Of a DNA stretch of 64,000 nucleotides, positions 25,087 through 33,926 are shown in pieces. Position numbers and translations under genes: made by a program. This DNA comes from Arthrobacter sp. MN05-02 (lineage in GTDB: Bacteria; Actinomycetota; Actinomycetes; Actinomycetales; Micrococcaceae), in NCBI GenBank assembly GCA_004001285.1, contig AP018697.1, positions 2,728,001-2,792,000 of the forward strand, given 5' to 3'. Positions within the stretch are counted from its first letter, which is position 1, and each line of letters begins with the position of its first letter. The notes under the pieces are model-generated. The model was not told the origin of the DNA. It ran no database searches and was given only the letters and a program-made list of their open reading frames with translations.

Positions 25087-25239
25087 CGGGGCGTGCCCCT
25101 CAACCGGCTGCCGGCGCGGCGTCGTGCACGGCTTTCACCCTCGGAAGGGCGTGTCGGGCCAGGACACGCCGCGCAGGACGCCTTTCCCGCCGGAAACGCG
25201 TGCACGGAGCCGCGGCGGCCGAGACCCCGGACACACGAG

Positions 25240-25263
25240 GGGCCCCTCCACGAGGAGGGGCCC
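25240..25263. terminator. hairpin between membrane protein and cystathionine genes
   Basis: GGGCCCCTCC and its complement form a perfect 10-base stem with a 4-base loop between the convergent genes ending at 25086 and 25270, so it can serve both. Confidence 0.65.
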
Positions 25264-25269
25264 TTCGCA

Positions 25270-26439
25270 TCAGGACTGGCGCAGTGCGGCGATGGCCTGC
25301 TCGAGGTCGCCGATCAGGTCCTCGAGATCCTCGATGCCGACGGACAGCCGGACCAGGTTCTCGGGGACCGCGAGCTCGGTGCCCTTGACCGAGGCGTGCG
25401 TCATGTCGGACGGGTAGTTCATCAGCGACTCGATACCGCCGAGGGACTCCGCGAGGAGAAAGACGGACGTCGACTCGGCGACCTTCTTCGCGGCCTCCGC
25501 ACCGCCCTTGAAGGTCACGGAGATCATGCCGCCGAAGTCCTTCATCTGGGCCGCGGCGAGATCGTGACCCGGGTGCTCGGGTAGCCCCGGGTAGTACACG
25601 TGCTCCACCTCGTCCTGCTCGAGCAGCCAGCGTGCGATCGCGGTCGCGTTGGAGGAGTGCCGGTCCATGCGCACCCCGAGGGTCTTGAGCCCGCGCGTGG
25701 TGAGCCAGGCCTCCATGGGTGCGGACACGGCGCCGACGGCGAACTGGATGAAGCCGATCTTCTCGGCGAGCTCGCCGTCGTTCACGACGACGGCCCCGCC
25801 GCTGGCGTCCGAGTGCCCGCCGATGTACTTGGTGGTCGAGTGGACGACGACGTCGGCACCGAAGGTGAGCGGCTGCTGCAGGTAGGGCGAGGCGAACGTG
25901 TTGTCGACGACGAGCAGTGCACCGGCGTCGTGCGCGAGCTGGGCGGTCGCGGCGATGTCCGTGATCTTCATCATCGGGTTCGACGGCGTCTCCACCCACA
26001 CCATCTTCGTGTTGTTCGCGGCGATGGCGGCCCGGACCGCGTCGGCGTCCGCCATGTCCACGGCGGTGTTGGTGATGCCCCACTGGGACAGCACACGGTC
26101 GATCAGGCGGTAGGTGCCGCCGTACGCGTCGTTGCCGAGGACGATGTGGTCGCCCGGGCGGAGGGCGGCCCGGATGAGCGCGTCCTCCGCCGCAAGCCCC
26201 GACGAGAAGCTGAAGGCGTGCTCGCCGCCCTCGAGCGCGGCGAGCTGGACCTGCAGCGCGTCACGGGTGGGGTTGGTGCCACGTCCGTATTCGTAGCCGT
26301 TGCGCAGCTTGCCGATGCCGTCCTGCGCGAACGTCGTGGTCTGGTACAGGGGCGGGATCACCGCTCCCGTCGTGGGGTCGGGGGTCTGGCCTGCGTGGAC
26401 GGCCCGGGTGTTGAAACCCTGGGCGTTCGAGTGCGTCAC
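25270..26439 (-). CDS. metB: cystathionine gamma-synthase / gamma-lyase
   Basis: A 389-residue PLP enzyme of the Cys/Met metabolism family. The PLP Lys is in HSTTKYIGGHSDA (near residue 200). Other landmarks are YEYGRGTNPTRDALQ, SFSSGLAAEDAL, GNDAYGGTYRL, VVDNTFASPYLQQP and the C-terminal RLSVGIEDLEDL. It either makes cystathionine from O-acyl-homoserine and Cys or cleaves it. The neighbouring cystathionine beta-synthase gene, 30 bases upstream on the same strand, favours the reverse transsulfuration direction (homocysteine to Cys). It starts with GTG 26439 behind AGGAG. Confidence 0.93.
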   Translation of the reverse strand: MTHSNAQGFNTRAVHAGQTPDPTTGAVIPPLYQTTTFAQDGIGKLRNGYEYGRGTNPTRDALQVQLAALEGGEHAFSFSSGLAAEDALIRAALRPGDHIVLGNDAYGGTYRLIDRVLSQWGITNTAVDMADADAVRAAIAANNTKMVWVETPSNPMMKITDIAATAQLAHDAGALLVVDNTFASPYLQQPLTFGADVVVHSTTKYIGGHSDASGGAVVVNDGELAEKIGFIQFAVGAVSAPMEAWLTTRGLKTLGVRMDRHSSNATAIARWLLEQDEVEHVYYPGLPEHPGHDLAAAQMKDFGGMISVTFKGGAEAAKKVAESTSVFLLAESLGGIESLMNYPSDMTHASVKGTELAVPENLVRLSVGIEDLEDLIGDLEQAIAALRQS

Positions 26440-26469
26440 GATGCTCCTGAGAATCCTGGTGGGAGTGGC

Positions 26470-27846
26470 TTACTTGCTCATGTATGTCAGCAAGTCGTGG
26501 CGCGTAAGAATTCCCACCGGGGACCCGACGTGCGTCACCATCAGCGTGTCGCTGTCCTGGAGCCGTTCCCGCGCCGTCTCGACGGATTCGAGCGACCCGA
26601 TGAGGGGGAGCTTCGCATCCATGTGCTGTGAGATCTGGTCCGTCAGCTGCGCCTCGCCGTTGAAGATCTTCTCCGTCAGCGACCGCTCGTCGACGGATCC
26701 CAGCACCTCTCCCATCCTGACGGGAGGCTTCTGGGACAGCACCGGGACGCTGGAGACGCCGTGTTCGGCCAGGATCGCGATGACGTCGCGGACGGTCTCG
26801 GTGGGGTGCGTGTGCACGAGGTCCGGCAGGGAACCGCTCTTGGCGCGCAGCACCTCGCCGACGCTCGCCTCGCCGCCGCCGGACAGAAAGCCGTAGGACT
26901 TCATCCAGTCGTCGTTGAAGATCTTTCCGAGGTAGCCGCGGCCGCCGTCGGGCAGGAGGACGACGACGACGTCGTCGGCCGTCAGGTCCTTGGCGACACG
27001 CAGCGCCGCGACGACCGCCATGCCGCAGGACCCGCCGACCAGCAGGCCCTCCTCGCGGGCGAGGCGCCGGGTCATCTCGAAGCTCTCGGCGTCCGTGACG
27101 CCATGGATCTCGTCCGGGATGGACGGGTCGTAGGATTCGGGCCACATGTCCTCGCCGACGCCCTCGACGAAGTAGGGGCGTCCGGTGCCGCCCGAGTAGA
27201 TGGAGCCGTCGGGGTCGGCGCCGATGATGCGCACGGGCCCGCCGTCGCGGTCCGCCGAGACCTCCTTCAGGTACCGGCCGGTGCCGGTGATGGTGCCGCC
27301 GGTGCCGACGCCCGTGACGAAGTGCGTGAGCTTGCCGTCGGTGTCGTTCCAGATCTCGGGGCCCGTGGTCTCGTAGTGGCTCAGCGGCCCGTTCTGGTTG
27401 GAGAACTGGTCGGGCTTGTAGGCGCCGGGGATCTCGCGGACGAGGCGGTCGGAGACGCCGTAGTAGGAGTGCGGGCTGTCGGGGGCGACGGCGGTCGGCG
27501 TGACCACGACCTCCGCGCCGTAGGCCTTGAGGACGTTGCGCTTGTCCTCGCCCACCTTGTCGGGCACCACGAACACGCAGTTGTAGCCGCGCTGCTGCGC
27601 CACGAGGGCGAGTCCGACGCCGGTGTTGCCGGAGGTCGGTTCGACGATGGTTCCGCCGGGCTTGATCTTCCCCTCGGCTTCGGCTGCGTCGATGATCTTC
27701 GCCGCGATGCGGTCCTTCACCGACCCGCCCGGATTGAGGTATTCGACCTTCGCGAGGACGGTGGCTGCGATGCCGTCGGTGACGGAGTTGAGCCTGACCA
27801 GCGGGGTGTTGCCGATCAGGTCGACGATTGAATTGGCATACTTCAT
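26470..27846 (-). CDS. cbs: cystathionine beta-synthase
   Basis: A 458-residue PLP enzyme condensing Ser and homocysteine to cystathionine. The catalytic domain (about 1-330) has the PLP Lys in NPGGSVKDRIA, the substrate loop TSGNTGVGLAL and a phosphate-binding GVGTGGTITG. Two CBS domains (about 340-455) follow, ending VTHVGSPVGILTRHDLLTYMS, as in mycobacterial and eukaryotic enzymes, where they bind adenosyl ligands. It starts at ATG 27846 with only a weak ribosome binding site and forms an operon with metB. Confidence 0.94.
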   Translation of the reverse strand: MKYANSIVDLIGNTPLVRLNSVTDGIAATVLAKVEYLNPGGSVKDRIAAKIIDAAEAEGKIKPGGTIVEPTSGNTGVGLALVAQQRGYNCVFVVPDKVGEDKRNVLKAYGAEVVVTPTAVAPDSPHSYYGVSDRLVREIPGAYKPDQFSNQNGPLSHYETTGPEIWNDTDGKLTHFVTGVGTGGTITGTGRYLKEVSADRDGGPVRIIGADPDGSIYSGGTGRPYFVEGVGEDMWPESYDPSIPDEIHGVTDAESFEMTRRLAREEGLLVGGSCGMAVVAALRVAKDLTADDVVVVLLPDGGRGYLGKIFNDDWMKSYGFLSGGGEASVGEVLRAKSGSLPDLVHTHPTETVRDVIAILAEHGVSSVPVLSQKPPVRMGEVLGSVDERSLTEKIFNGEAQLTDQISQHMDAKLPLIGSLESVETARERLQDSDTLMVTHVGSPVGILTRHDLLTYMSK

Positions 27847-27944
27847 GACTACAAAGTTACCGGCTGGTGCCCCCACGCCCATGCCGCCGTTACGCCGCGG
27901 GACGCGACCCGACCTGCTACTGAACCCTGGATCGGAGCCCGCCC

Positions 27945-29102
27945 GTGACCCTGCGCACTGCCTCCCGGGCGATCCTGCCGGTCCTCGCCCTGGCGTGCAT
28001 CGCCGCCGGCCTGCTGCCCGGTCCCGCCCTGGCCGGGCTGTGGGCGCGCATCTGGCCGATCCTGCTCTTCGTGACCGCCATGACGGTGGTCACGGACCTG
28101 CTCTTCGCGGCGGGCGTCTTCGAGCGGATCATCGCCGCGTCGGCGCGCCTGGCCAGGGGCCGCACGATCGTGCTGTGGCTCGTGACCGTCGTCCTCGCCG
28201 TGGGCTGCACCGTCTTCTTCTCTCTGGATACGACGGCGGTGCTGCTCACACCCCTGGTGGTGCTGCTCGCCCGGCGGAGCGGGCTCCTTCCCCTGCCCTT
28301 CGCCGTGACGGTCGTCTGGCTCGCCAATACGGCGTCCCTGCTCCTGCCGGTGTCCAACCTGACGAACCTCCTGGTGCAGGAGCGACTGCAGCTCACTCCG
28401 GCAGCCTTCGCGTGGCTCGTCCACGGCCCGGCGGTAGTAGGCGTCGTCGTGCCGTGCGCCGTCCTGCTCCTGATCTTCCGCCGGCAGCTGTCCGGCCGTT
28501 TCTCCCCCGCCGCACCCCGCGCAGCGGAGGACCGCGTGCTGCTGCGGTGTGGCTACGCGGTCCTCATAGTCCTGCTGCCGGCCCTGGTCAGCGGGATCCC
28601 GGTGGCGGCGAGCGCCGGCGGGGCCGCCGGCGTCCTCCTGGTCCTCTTCGCGGTCCGGCGACGCAGCACGCTGACCTTCCGGCTGATCCCCGTGAATCCG
28701 CTCGTCCTCGCGCTCAGCCTCTTCGTGCTCGTCACCACGGCCCAGTCGCAGGGCCTCGCCGCCGGGATCGCTCCCGTGGCCGGGACCGGGGCAGGACTCG
28801 CGGACCTCCTGCAGCTCGCGGCCGTCGGTGCAGCCGGCGCCAATGCCGTCAACAACCTGCCCGCCTACCTGGCCCTGGAGCCGCTGACCGGCTCTCCCCT
28901 CCGCCTGGCAGCACTGCTCATCGGCGTGAACCTCGGGCCGCTCGTCACCCCCTGGGGATCCCTCGCGACTCTGCTGTGGGCCGAACGGCTGCAGTCCCTC
29001 GGCCTGTCCATCCGATGGGTGCCGTTCGCTCTGGCGGGACTGCTCGTGACGGCGCTGACGCTGCCCGCCGCCGTCGTCGTGCTGTGGTGGACGGGGTCCT
29101 GA
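27945..29102 (+). CDS. SLC13/ArsB-type ion permease
   Basis: A 385-residue polytopic membrane protein with about ten helices. FFSLDTTAVLLTPLVVLLARR and ANTASLLLPVSNLTNLLV in the first half and GANAVNNLPAYLALEPL with GVNLGPLVTPWGSLATLLW in the second are the paired hairpins of the ArsB/NhaD/citrate-transporter superfamily. The substrate could be arsenite, a dicarboxylate or Na+. No arsenic genes are near, and the tartrate/malate-type dehydrogenase 46 bases downstream suggests organic acids. It starts with GTG 27945. Confidence 0.85.
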   Translation: MTLRTASRAILPVLALACIAAGLLPGPALAGLWARIWPILLFVTAMTVVTDLLFAAGVFERIIAASARLARGRTIVLWLVTVVLAVGCTVFFSLDTTAVLLTPLVVLLARRSGLLPLPFAVTVVWLANTASLLLPVSNLTNLLVQERLQLTPAAFAWLVHGPAVVGVVVPCAVLLLIFRRQLSGRFSPAAPRAAEDRVLLRCGYAVLIVLLPALVSGIPVAASAGGAAGVLLVLFAVRRRSTLTFRLIPVNPLVLALSLFVLVTTAQSQGLAAGIAPVAGTGAGLADLLQLAAVGAAGANAVNNLPAYLALEPLTGSPLRLAALLIGVNLGPLVTPWGSLATLLWAERLQSLGLSIRWVPFALAGLLVTALTLPAAVVVLWWTGS

Positions 29103-29148
29103 GCCTAGGCTGGATCGGTAAGCAGCCTGCCGATGAAGGGAACCGACC

Positions 29149-30226
29149 ATGACGAACACCTACCGGATCGCTGCGATCGCCGGCGACGGCATCGGCAAGG
29201 AGGTCATGCCGGAAGGGTTGCGCGCGCTCCGGACGGCCGCGGACCGGTACGGCTTCGGGGTCGAGGTCACGGAGTTCGACTACGCCAGCGCGGACTACTA
29301 CCTCGAGCACGGGCAGATGCTGCCGGACGGCTGGTTCGAGGAACTGCGCGGCTTCGACGCGATCTTCTTCGGAGCGGTTGGCTGGCCCGACGTCGTACCG
29401 GACCATGTGTCCCTCTGGGGCAGCCTGCTGCAGTTCCGGCGCCACTTCGACCAGTACGTGAACCTGCGTCCGGTGCGGCTGCTGCCGGGGATCACCAGCC
29501 CCCTGGCGGGAAGGAAGCCCGGCGACGTCGACTTCTACGTGGTCCGCGAGAACACCGAGGGCGAGTACTCGAGCGTCGGCGGCCGGATGTTCGAGGGCAC
29601 GGACCGCGAGACGGTCATCCAGGACACCGTCATGACCCGTACCGGCGTGGACCGCATCCTGAGATACGCCTTCGAGCTCGCGCGGAAGCGCGGGAAGAAG
29701 CACCTGACCTCGGCGACGAAGAGCAACGGCATCTCGATCACCATGCCGTACTGGGACGAGCGCGTGGAGGCCATGGCGGCCGGCTACGAGGACGTGCGCA
29801 CGGACAAGTTCCACATCGACATCCTCTGCGCGAACTTCGTGCTCCATCCCGACTGGTTCGACGTCGTCGTGGCCAGCAATCTCTTCGGCGACATCCTGTC
29901 CGATCTCGGGCCGGCATGCACAGGGACGATCGGGGTCGCACCCAGCGGCAACATCAACCCCGACCGGACGTTCCCCCAGCCTCTTCGAGCCGGTCCACGG
30001 CTCGGCGCCGGACATCGCGGGCAAGGGGATCGCCAATCCGGTCGGCCAGATCTGGAGCGCCTCGATGATGCTGGAGCACCTCGGCGAGCCGGAGGCGGCC
30101 GCCGCGATCCTCGGCGCCATCGAGTCGGTGCTGGCCGCCGGCGGCGACACCCTCACCAGGGACCTCGGCGGCACCGGGACGACGGCGTCGCTCGGCGAGG
30201 CGATCGCGTCGACGCTCCGTGGGTGA
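29149..30226 (+). pseudogene. ttuC: tartrate/D-malate dehydrogenase (isocitrate dehydrogenase family), frameshifted
   Basis: A beta-decarboxylating dehydrogenase of about 358 residues. Visible are the cofactor-binding AIAGDGIGKEVMPEG, the substrate-binding Arg residues in LRPVRLLPG and YVVRENTEGEYSSVGG, the Lys in TKSNGISI and the metal-binding [13 protein letters not shown]. One extra C in the run 29973-29977 breaks the frame after NINPDRTFP. Repaired, it continues [21 protein letters not shown] to a stop at 30224-30226. The reaction oxidises tartrate or D-malate with NAD. A TAGGCT element at 29105-29110 may be its -10. It converges with the CapA-like gene. Confidence 0.85.
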
Positions 30227-30235
30227 CCCCCGGCC

Positions 30236-31484
30236 CTAGCGCCCCGCTCCGTCGGCGGAGACCTCCCATTGGCGGGCACCGGCCCCGGCCGCGCCGAGCG
30301 ACTCGACCACGCGCCGGGTCCGCTCGCGCACCGCTGCCTCGTGCTCCGGGGACGAGCAGGCCCCGACCGGCCGATCGGGGGCGAGCGAACACCAGCGGTA
30401 GGGTGCCGCGACGATCAGGGACGGCAACCAGTCGAAGCCGGAGACGGACCAGCCGCCGCCGGCAGCCCTGCTCAGCCGGACCCGGATCATCAGGCCCTCG
30501 TTGTTGACCTCGTGGACGGGCGACAACTCCGTCACCCCCGTTGCCGAGCCCGTAGGCGATCCACGTGCCGTTGTAGCGCTCGACCGGCAGCACCGAGTGG
30601 GTGTGGTGACCGTAGACGACGTCGATCTCGCCGCTGTCCGCGAGTGCGTGGGCGACCTCCACCTGCTGGGTGTTCGGGACGGAGGCGTATTCGTCCCCGG
30701 CGTGCAGCGCCGCGATCACGATGTCCGCCCCCAGGCGCCGGGCCGTCCTCGCCTTCGCGATCATGTGCTGCGCATCGATCAGGTCCACCCGCCACGGCTC
30801 GTCGGGCACCAGCCCGTTCAGCCCGTACGTCGCCTGGATGACCGCCACCCTCGCCTGCGGCTGATCGAGGATCAGCACCTCCTCCGCGTCGGCGGCGCTC
30901 GTATAGGACCCCGTGTGGTCGAGGCCCACCGCGTCCAGCGCCGCGAGCGTGCGCTCCACCCCCTCGGCGCCCCAGTCGATGGTGTGATTGCTCGCGGTGG
31001 TGCACGCGTCGTACCCGACGTCCTTCGCCGCGGCGAGGATCTGCGGGGGGACGTTGAACTGCGGATAACCGCTGAACGGTCCGTCCGCGTCGGCCACGGG
31101 TGTCTCGAGGTGGCAGACGCCCAGCGTTCCCGCCGCGAGATAGGGGCGCTGGCTTGCGAGCAACGGCCCGAAATCGAGCGGGCGGACGCCCGTCGCCGCC
31201 GCGTCCGCCGCGGCCTGCTCCCACAGCTGCGGATGCACCAGGAGGTCTCCCGTGAGGACGATGGCCACGCAGTCCTCGCATGCCTGCGGGGACGGGGACG
31301 GGGACGGTCGAGGCGACCCGACCGACGATCGGCCCGGCGGTGCCGCCTGCGATGCGGAATCCGCCGACGCCCGTCCCGGACCGCCGGTCGTGCACCCGGC
31401 GCACAGCAGTGCCACCACGACGAGGAGGACGAGGAACCCGGGCGCGACCGATCGCCTCCCCCGATTCCTCTTGGCCTCCACCAT
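30236..31484 (-). pseudogene. CapA-like metallophosphatase-fold lipoprotein, frameshifted
   Basis: A surface protein of about 415 residues after repair. A signal peptide with lipobox ending LLCAGC is followed by a Ser/Pro-rich linker and a PGA_cap (CapA) domain: VLTGDLLVHPQLWE, VCHLETPVA, ASNHTIDWGAEGVERTL, LHAGDEYASVP and GHHTHSVLPVE. CapA proteins are linked to poly-gamma-glutamate synthesis, but no capBC genes are nearby. The frame is lost at one extra base in the run 30536-30540 just after GLGNG. With one base fewer it continues VTELSPVHEVNNEGL to the stop at 30236. It starts at ATG 31484 behind TGAGGAAC. Confidence 0.83.
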
Positions 31485-31595
31485 CGGCTGTTCCTCAGGA
31501 CGATCCGACCGGATGCCTGATGCTACTCCCGCGCGACCGCTCGGGACACGCCGTCGGACGTCGGGACAGCACGGCCTCCGTGGGACGATTGAGGC

Positions 31596-32570
31596 ATGAG
31601 CATCGCCCCCGCCGTCGTGCCCCCGGGAGCGGAAGCCGCGGAGTGGATCCCCGACGGTCCCTACAATCTCGCCGCGACGATCGGCACGCTGCAGTGCGGC
31701 ACCCACGACCCCTCTTTCCTCGTGCAGGGTCCCGACTCCTGGCTCGCCTTCCGGACCGTGGACGGCCCTGTCACGCTCTGCCTGCGGCAGCGGGGGTCCC
31801 TGAACAGCAGCCGCATCCAGGCGAACGCCTGGGGACCGGGGGCGGCCCGGGCGCTGGCCTCTTTTCCCCGCCTGCTCGGAGCGGACGACGACTGGTCCGC
31901 CTTCGACTGTGCAGAGTTCCGCGCCACGCTGCCCGATCTCGCCCGCAAGGGCAGGTACCTGAATCCCGGCCTGCGCCTTCCGGCGTCGGGGCGGATGCTC
32001 GACACGGTGGCCCGGGCGATCCTCGAGCAGAAGGTCACCGGCATCGAGGCCAAGCGCGCCTGGCGCTACCTGCTGGCCCGATACGGCGACCCGGCCCCCG
32101 GAGCCGGTGACGTCGCTCCCGCGGCACTTCGCCTTCCCCCGACCGCCGAGCAGTGGCGCCGCGTCCCGTCCTGGGACTGGCACAAGGCCGGCGTGGACGC
32201 GAAGCGCTCGACCACCATCCTCAAGGCGGCCCTCGTGGCGACCGGGCTGGAACGGCTCGCGTCCCTGCCCGGCGGTGACGCCGTCCGTGCCGGACTGCGG
32301 TCCGTGCCCGGCATCGGCGTGTGGACGGTGGCCGAGGTGGTGCAGCGGACGCACGGCTGCCCCGACTCGATCTCCGTCGGTGACTACCACCTCGCGGCCT
32401 ATGTCGGTGCCGCACTCACCGGGCGGCGGACCGACGACGCCGGGATGATCGAGCTGCTCGCGCCGTGGCAGGGGCAGCGCCAGCGCGTGGTGCGGTCCCT
32501 CTACTCGAGCGGCTTCCGCAAGCCCACCTTCGGCCCCCGCCTCTCCCCCGAGGACCACCGCCGGCGCTAG
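31596..32570 (+). CDS. AlkA-like DNA-3-methyladenine glycosylase
   Basis: A 324-residue base-excision repair glycosylase that removes alkylated purines. The helix-hairpin-helix reads LRSVPGIGVWTVAEV (about 225-240) and the catalytic Asp is in SVGDYHLAAYVG. The preceding ARAILEQKVTGIEAKRAW helix is typical of the HhH-GPD fold. The N-terminal half (about 1-110) is the AlkA-type beta domain. It starts at ATG 31596 behind GAGG. The stop codon lies in an 11-base tandem repeat. Confidence 0.88.
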   Translation: MSIAPAVVPPGAEAAEWIPDGPYNLAATIGTLQCGTHDPSFLVQGPDSWLAFRTVDGPVTLCLRQRGSLNSSRIQANAWGPGAARALASFPRLLGADDDWSAFDCAEFRATLPDLARKGRYLNPGLRLPASGRMLDTVARAILEQKVTGIEAKRAWRYLLARYGDPAPGAGDVAPAALRLPPTAEQWRRVPSWDWHKAGVDAKRSTTILKAALVATGLERLASLPGGDAVRAGLRSVPGIGVWTVAEVVQRTHGCPDSISVGDYHLAAYVGAALTGRRTDDAGMIELLAPWQGQRQRVVRSLYSSGFRKPTFGPRLSPEDHRRR

Positions 32571-32590
32571 GACCGCGCTAGGACCGCGCT
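32564..32590. repeat. 11-base tandem repeat at the end of the glycosylase gene
   Basis: GCGCTAGGACC occurs twice in tandem with a third partial copy. The first copy contains the TAG stop of the glycosylase gene, and the repeat puts a second in-register-shifted TAG directly behind it. Confidence 0.7.
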
Positions 32591-32637
32591 ATGACGGCGC
32601 CCGCGTGACACGATGCGGCGGTCGATCCGGGCGCCGC

Positions 32638-32643
32638 TAGGGT
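32638..32643 (+). promoter_or_regulatory. -10 hexamer of the monooxygenase gene, leaderless arrangement
   Basis: TAGGGT ends six bases before ATG 32650. GGAG lies in the gap but would be at its 5' end. Confidence 0.45.
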
Positions 32644-32649
32644 GGAGAC

Positions 32650-32940
32650 ATGAGCCGACCCGTAGACGTCACCGCAGTATTCACCCCGCTCGACGGCGAG
32701 TTCTTCCGCGTGAAGCTCGCCCTGGACATCGCCATCGAACAGGTGGTGCAGGAGCCCGGCTGCATCCGGTACGAGATCACCGAAGCGCACGAGGACCGCA
32801 TCGTCCTCACCGAGCAGTGGGAGTCCACCGACCTGCTGGACACGCACCTGCGCGGCCCCGCCGTCCAGGACCTCGGCGAATCGTTGAGCGCCCTGCTGGC
32901 CAGGCCCGCGGAGATCGTGCGGTCGGACGAGACCGCCTAG
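32650..32940 (+). CDS. antibiotic biosynthesis monooxygenase (ABM) domain protein
   Basis: A 96-residue single-domain protein of the dimeric alpha+beta barrel type. Residues VTAVFTPLDGEFFRVKLAL, EPGCIRYEITEAHEDRIVLTEQWES and LDTHLRGPAVQDL fit the YgiN/ABM pattern, including the conserved EPGC and the final HLR. Members are small cofactor-free oxygenases or quinol monooxygenases, and this one may act on a quinol or simply bind an aldehyde. It is a single gene ended by a strong hairpin. Confidence 0.85.
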   Translation: MSRPVDVTAVFTPLDGEFFRVKLALDIAIEQVVQEPGCIRYEITEAHEDRIVLTEQWESTDLLDTHLRGPAVQDLGESLSALLARPAEIVRSDETA

Positions 32941-32953
32941 CCCCGGAACGACG

Positions 32954-32984
32954 GAAGCCCCGCACTCGAGGAGTGCGGGGCTTC
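32954..32984. terminator. bidirectional terminator hairpin
   Basis: GAAGCCCCGCACTC and its complement form a perfect 14-base stem with a 3-base loop between the convergent ABM and thioredoxin genes. Each side ends in CTTC. Confidence 0.8.
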
Positions 32985-32999
32985 TGGTCCGGAAGACGA

Positions 33000-33389
33000 C
33001 TACTGCGCGTCGCCGGCGGGGCCGGCCTGCGCCTGCTGCTGCGCGATCTGCTCGTGCACTGCCTTCATGTCCAGGCCCTTGACGGCGTCGACCAGCTCAC
33101 CGAACTGCGTCGCATTGAGCGCACCGGGCTGGGAGAAGACGAGGACCTTCTCACGGAACGCCATCAGCGTAGGGATGGAGGTGATCCCTGCGGCTGCGGC
33201 GAGCGACTGCTCGGCCTCGGTGTCGACCTTCGCGAAGGTGACGTCCTCGTGCTGTTGCGAGACGGCGTCGTACACCGGCGCGAACTGCTTGCACGGTCCG
33301 CACCAGTCGGCCCAGAAGTCAACGAACACGATGTCGTTGCCCTCGATGGTCTCGGGGAAGCTTGCCTCAGTGATATTGATTGTCGACAT
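33000..33389 (-). CDS. trxA: thioredoxin
   Basis: A 129-residue protein disulfide reductase. The active site WCGPC is at residues 29-33 (VDFWADWCGPCKQFAPVYD), the cis-Pro is in GITSIPTLMAF and the remaining fold is complete. The last 20 residues form a Gln/Ala-rich tail absent from E. coli Trx1. It reduces ribonucleotide reductase, peroxiredoxins and other substrates in the cytosol. It starts at ATG 33389, six bases after a TAGCGT hexamer. Confidence 0.95.
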   Translation of the reverse strand: MSTINITEASFPETIEGNDIVFVDFWADWCGPCKQFAPVYDAVSQQHEDVTFAKVDTEAEQSLAAAAGITSIPTLMAFREKVLVFSQPGALNATQFGELVDAVKGLDMKAVHEQIAQQQAQAGPAGDAQ

Positions 33390-33395
33390 CCTTCA

Positions 33396-33401
33396 ACGCT
33401 A
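33396..33401 (-). promoter_or_regulatory. -10 hexamer of the thioredoxin gene, leaderless arrangement
   Basis: On the minus strand TAGCGT ends six bases before ATG 33389, with TGAAGG in the gap. Confidence 0.45.
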
Positions 33402-33479
33402 GCGACCCCCTGCACCCTTGTCAGTCCTGTTCGCTACCGAAGAAGTGCCCGCCCGCCCGCTCTTCCTCCGGAGGCCAGC

Positions 33480-33910
33480 ATGACCGACCCCTACGACCTC
33501 GCACGATTCGTCGACGCGCAGGACACCCACGGCACCTACGAGCAGGCCCTCGCCGAACTGCGGAACGGCCGCAAGACGGGGCACTGGATGTGGTTCGTCT
33601 TCCCACAGGTGGCAGGACTCGGCAGCAGCCCGACGTCCGTCCGGTACGCCATCGGCTCGATCGACGAGGCCCGCGCCTACCTCGCGCATCAGGTCCTGGG
33701 CCCCCGGCTGCTGGAGAGTGTCCACGCCCTCCTCAATCTGCAGGGCAGCGATCCGGTGGCGGTGCTCGGCGGGATCGATGCACGCAAGCTGCAGTCCTCC
33801 ATGACACTCTTCGACCGGGCCGGCCCCAGGAGCCGTGGTTCAGGGCGCTGCTGGACCGGTACTACGCAGGGGCGGAGGACGAGGCGACGACGTCGATCCT
33901 CGACGGATGA
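33480..33910 (+). pseudogene. DUF1810 family protein, frameshifted
   Basis: A cytosolic protein of about 142 residues. MTDPYDLARFVDAQ, GRKTGHWMWFVFPQVAGLG, SVRYAI, EARAYLAHQVLGPRLLE and KLQSSMTLF are the hallmarks of the DUF1810 (YbiU/calpastatin-like) family. The frame breaks near the C run 33824-33827. Adding one C lets it continue QEPWFRALLDRYYAGAEDEAT to the stop at 33908-33910. Its molecular role is unknown in the family. Confidence 0.82.
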
Positions 33911-33926
33911 CGCCGTCGCTCCGGCC

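Noticed and set aside
26440..26469. SAM or other sulfur-responsive riboswitch in the transsulfuration operon
   Set aside because: The gap between cbs and metB is only 30 bases and the region upstream of cbs (27847-27944) shows no conserved riboswitch helices.
30153..32558. Minus-strand 801-codon ORF covering the AlkA-like gene
   Set aside because: Only the part from 31484 downward is real (the CapA-like lipoprotein). The upstream part is the antisense of the glycosylase gene.
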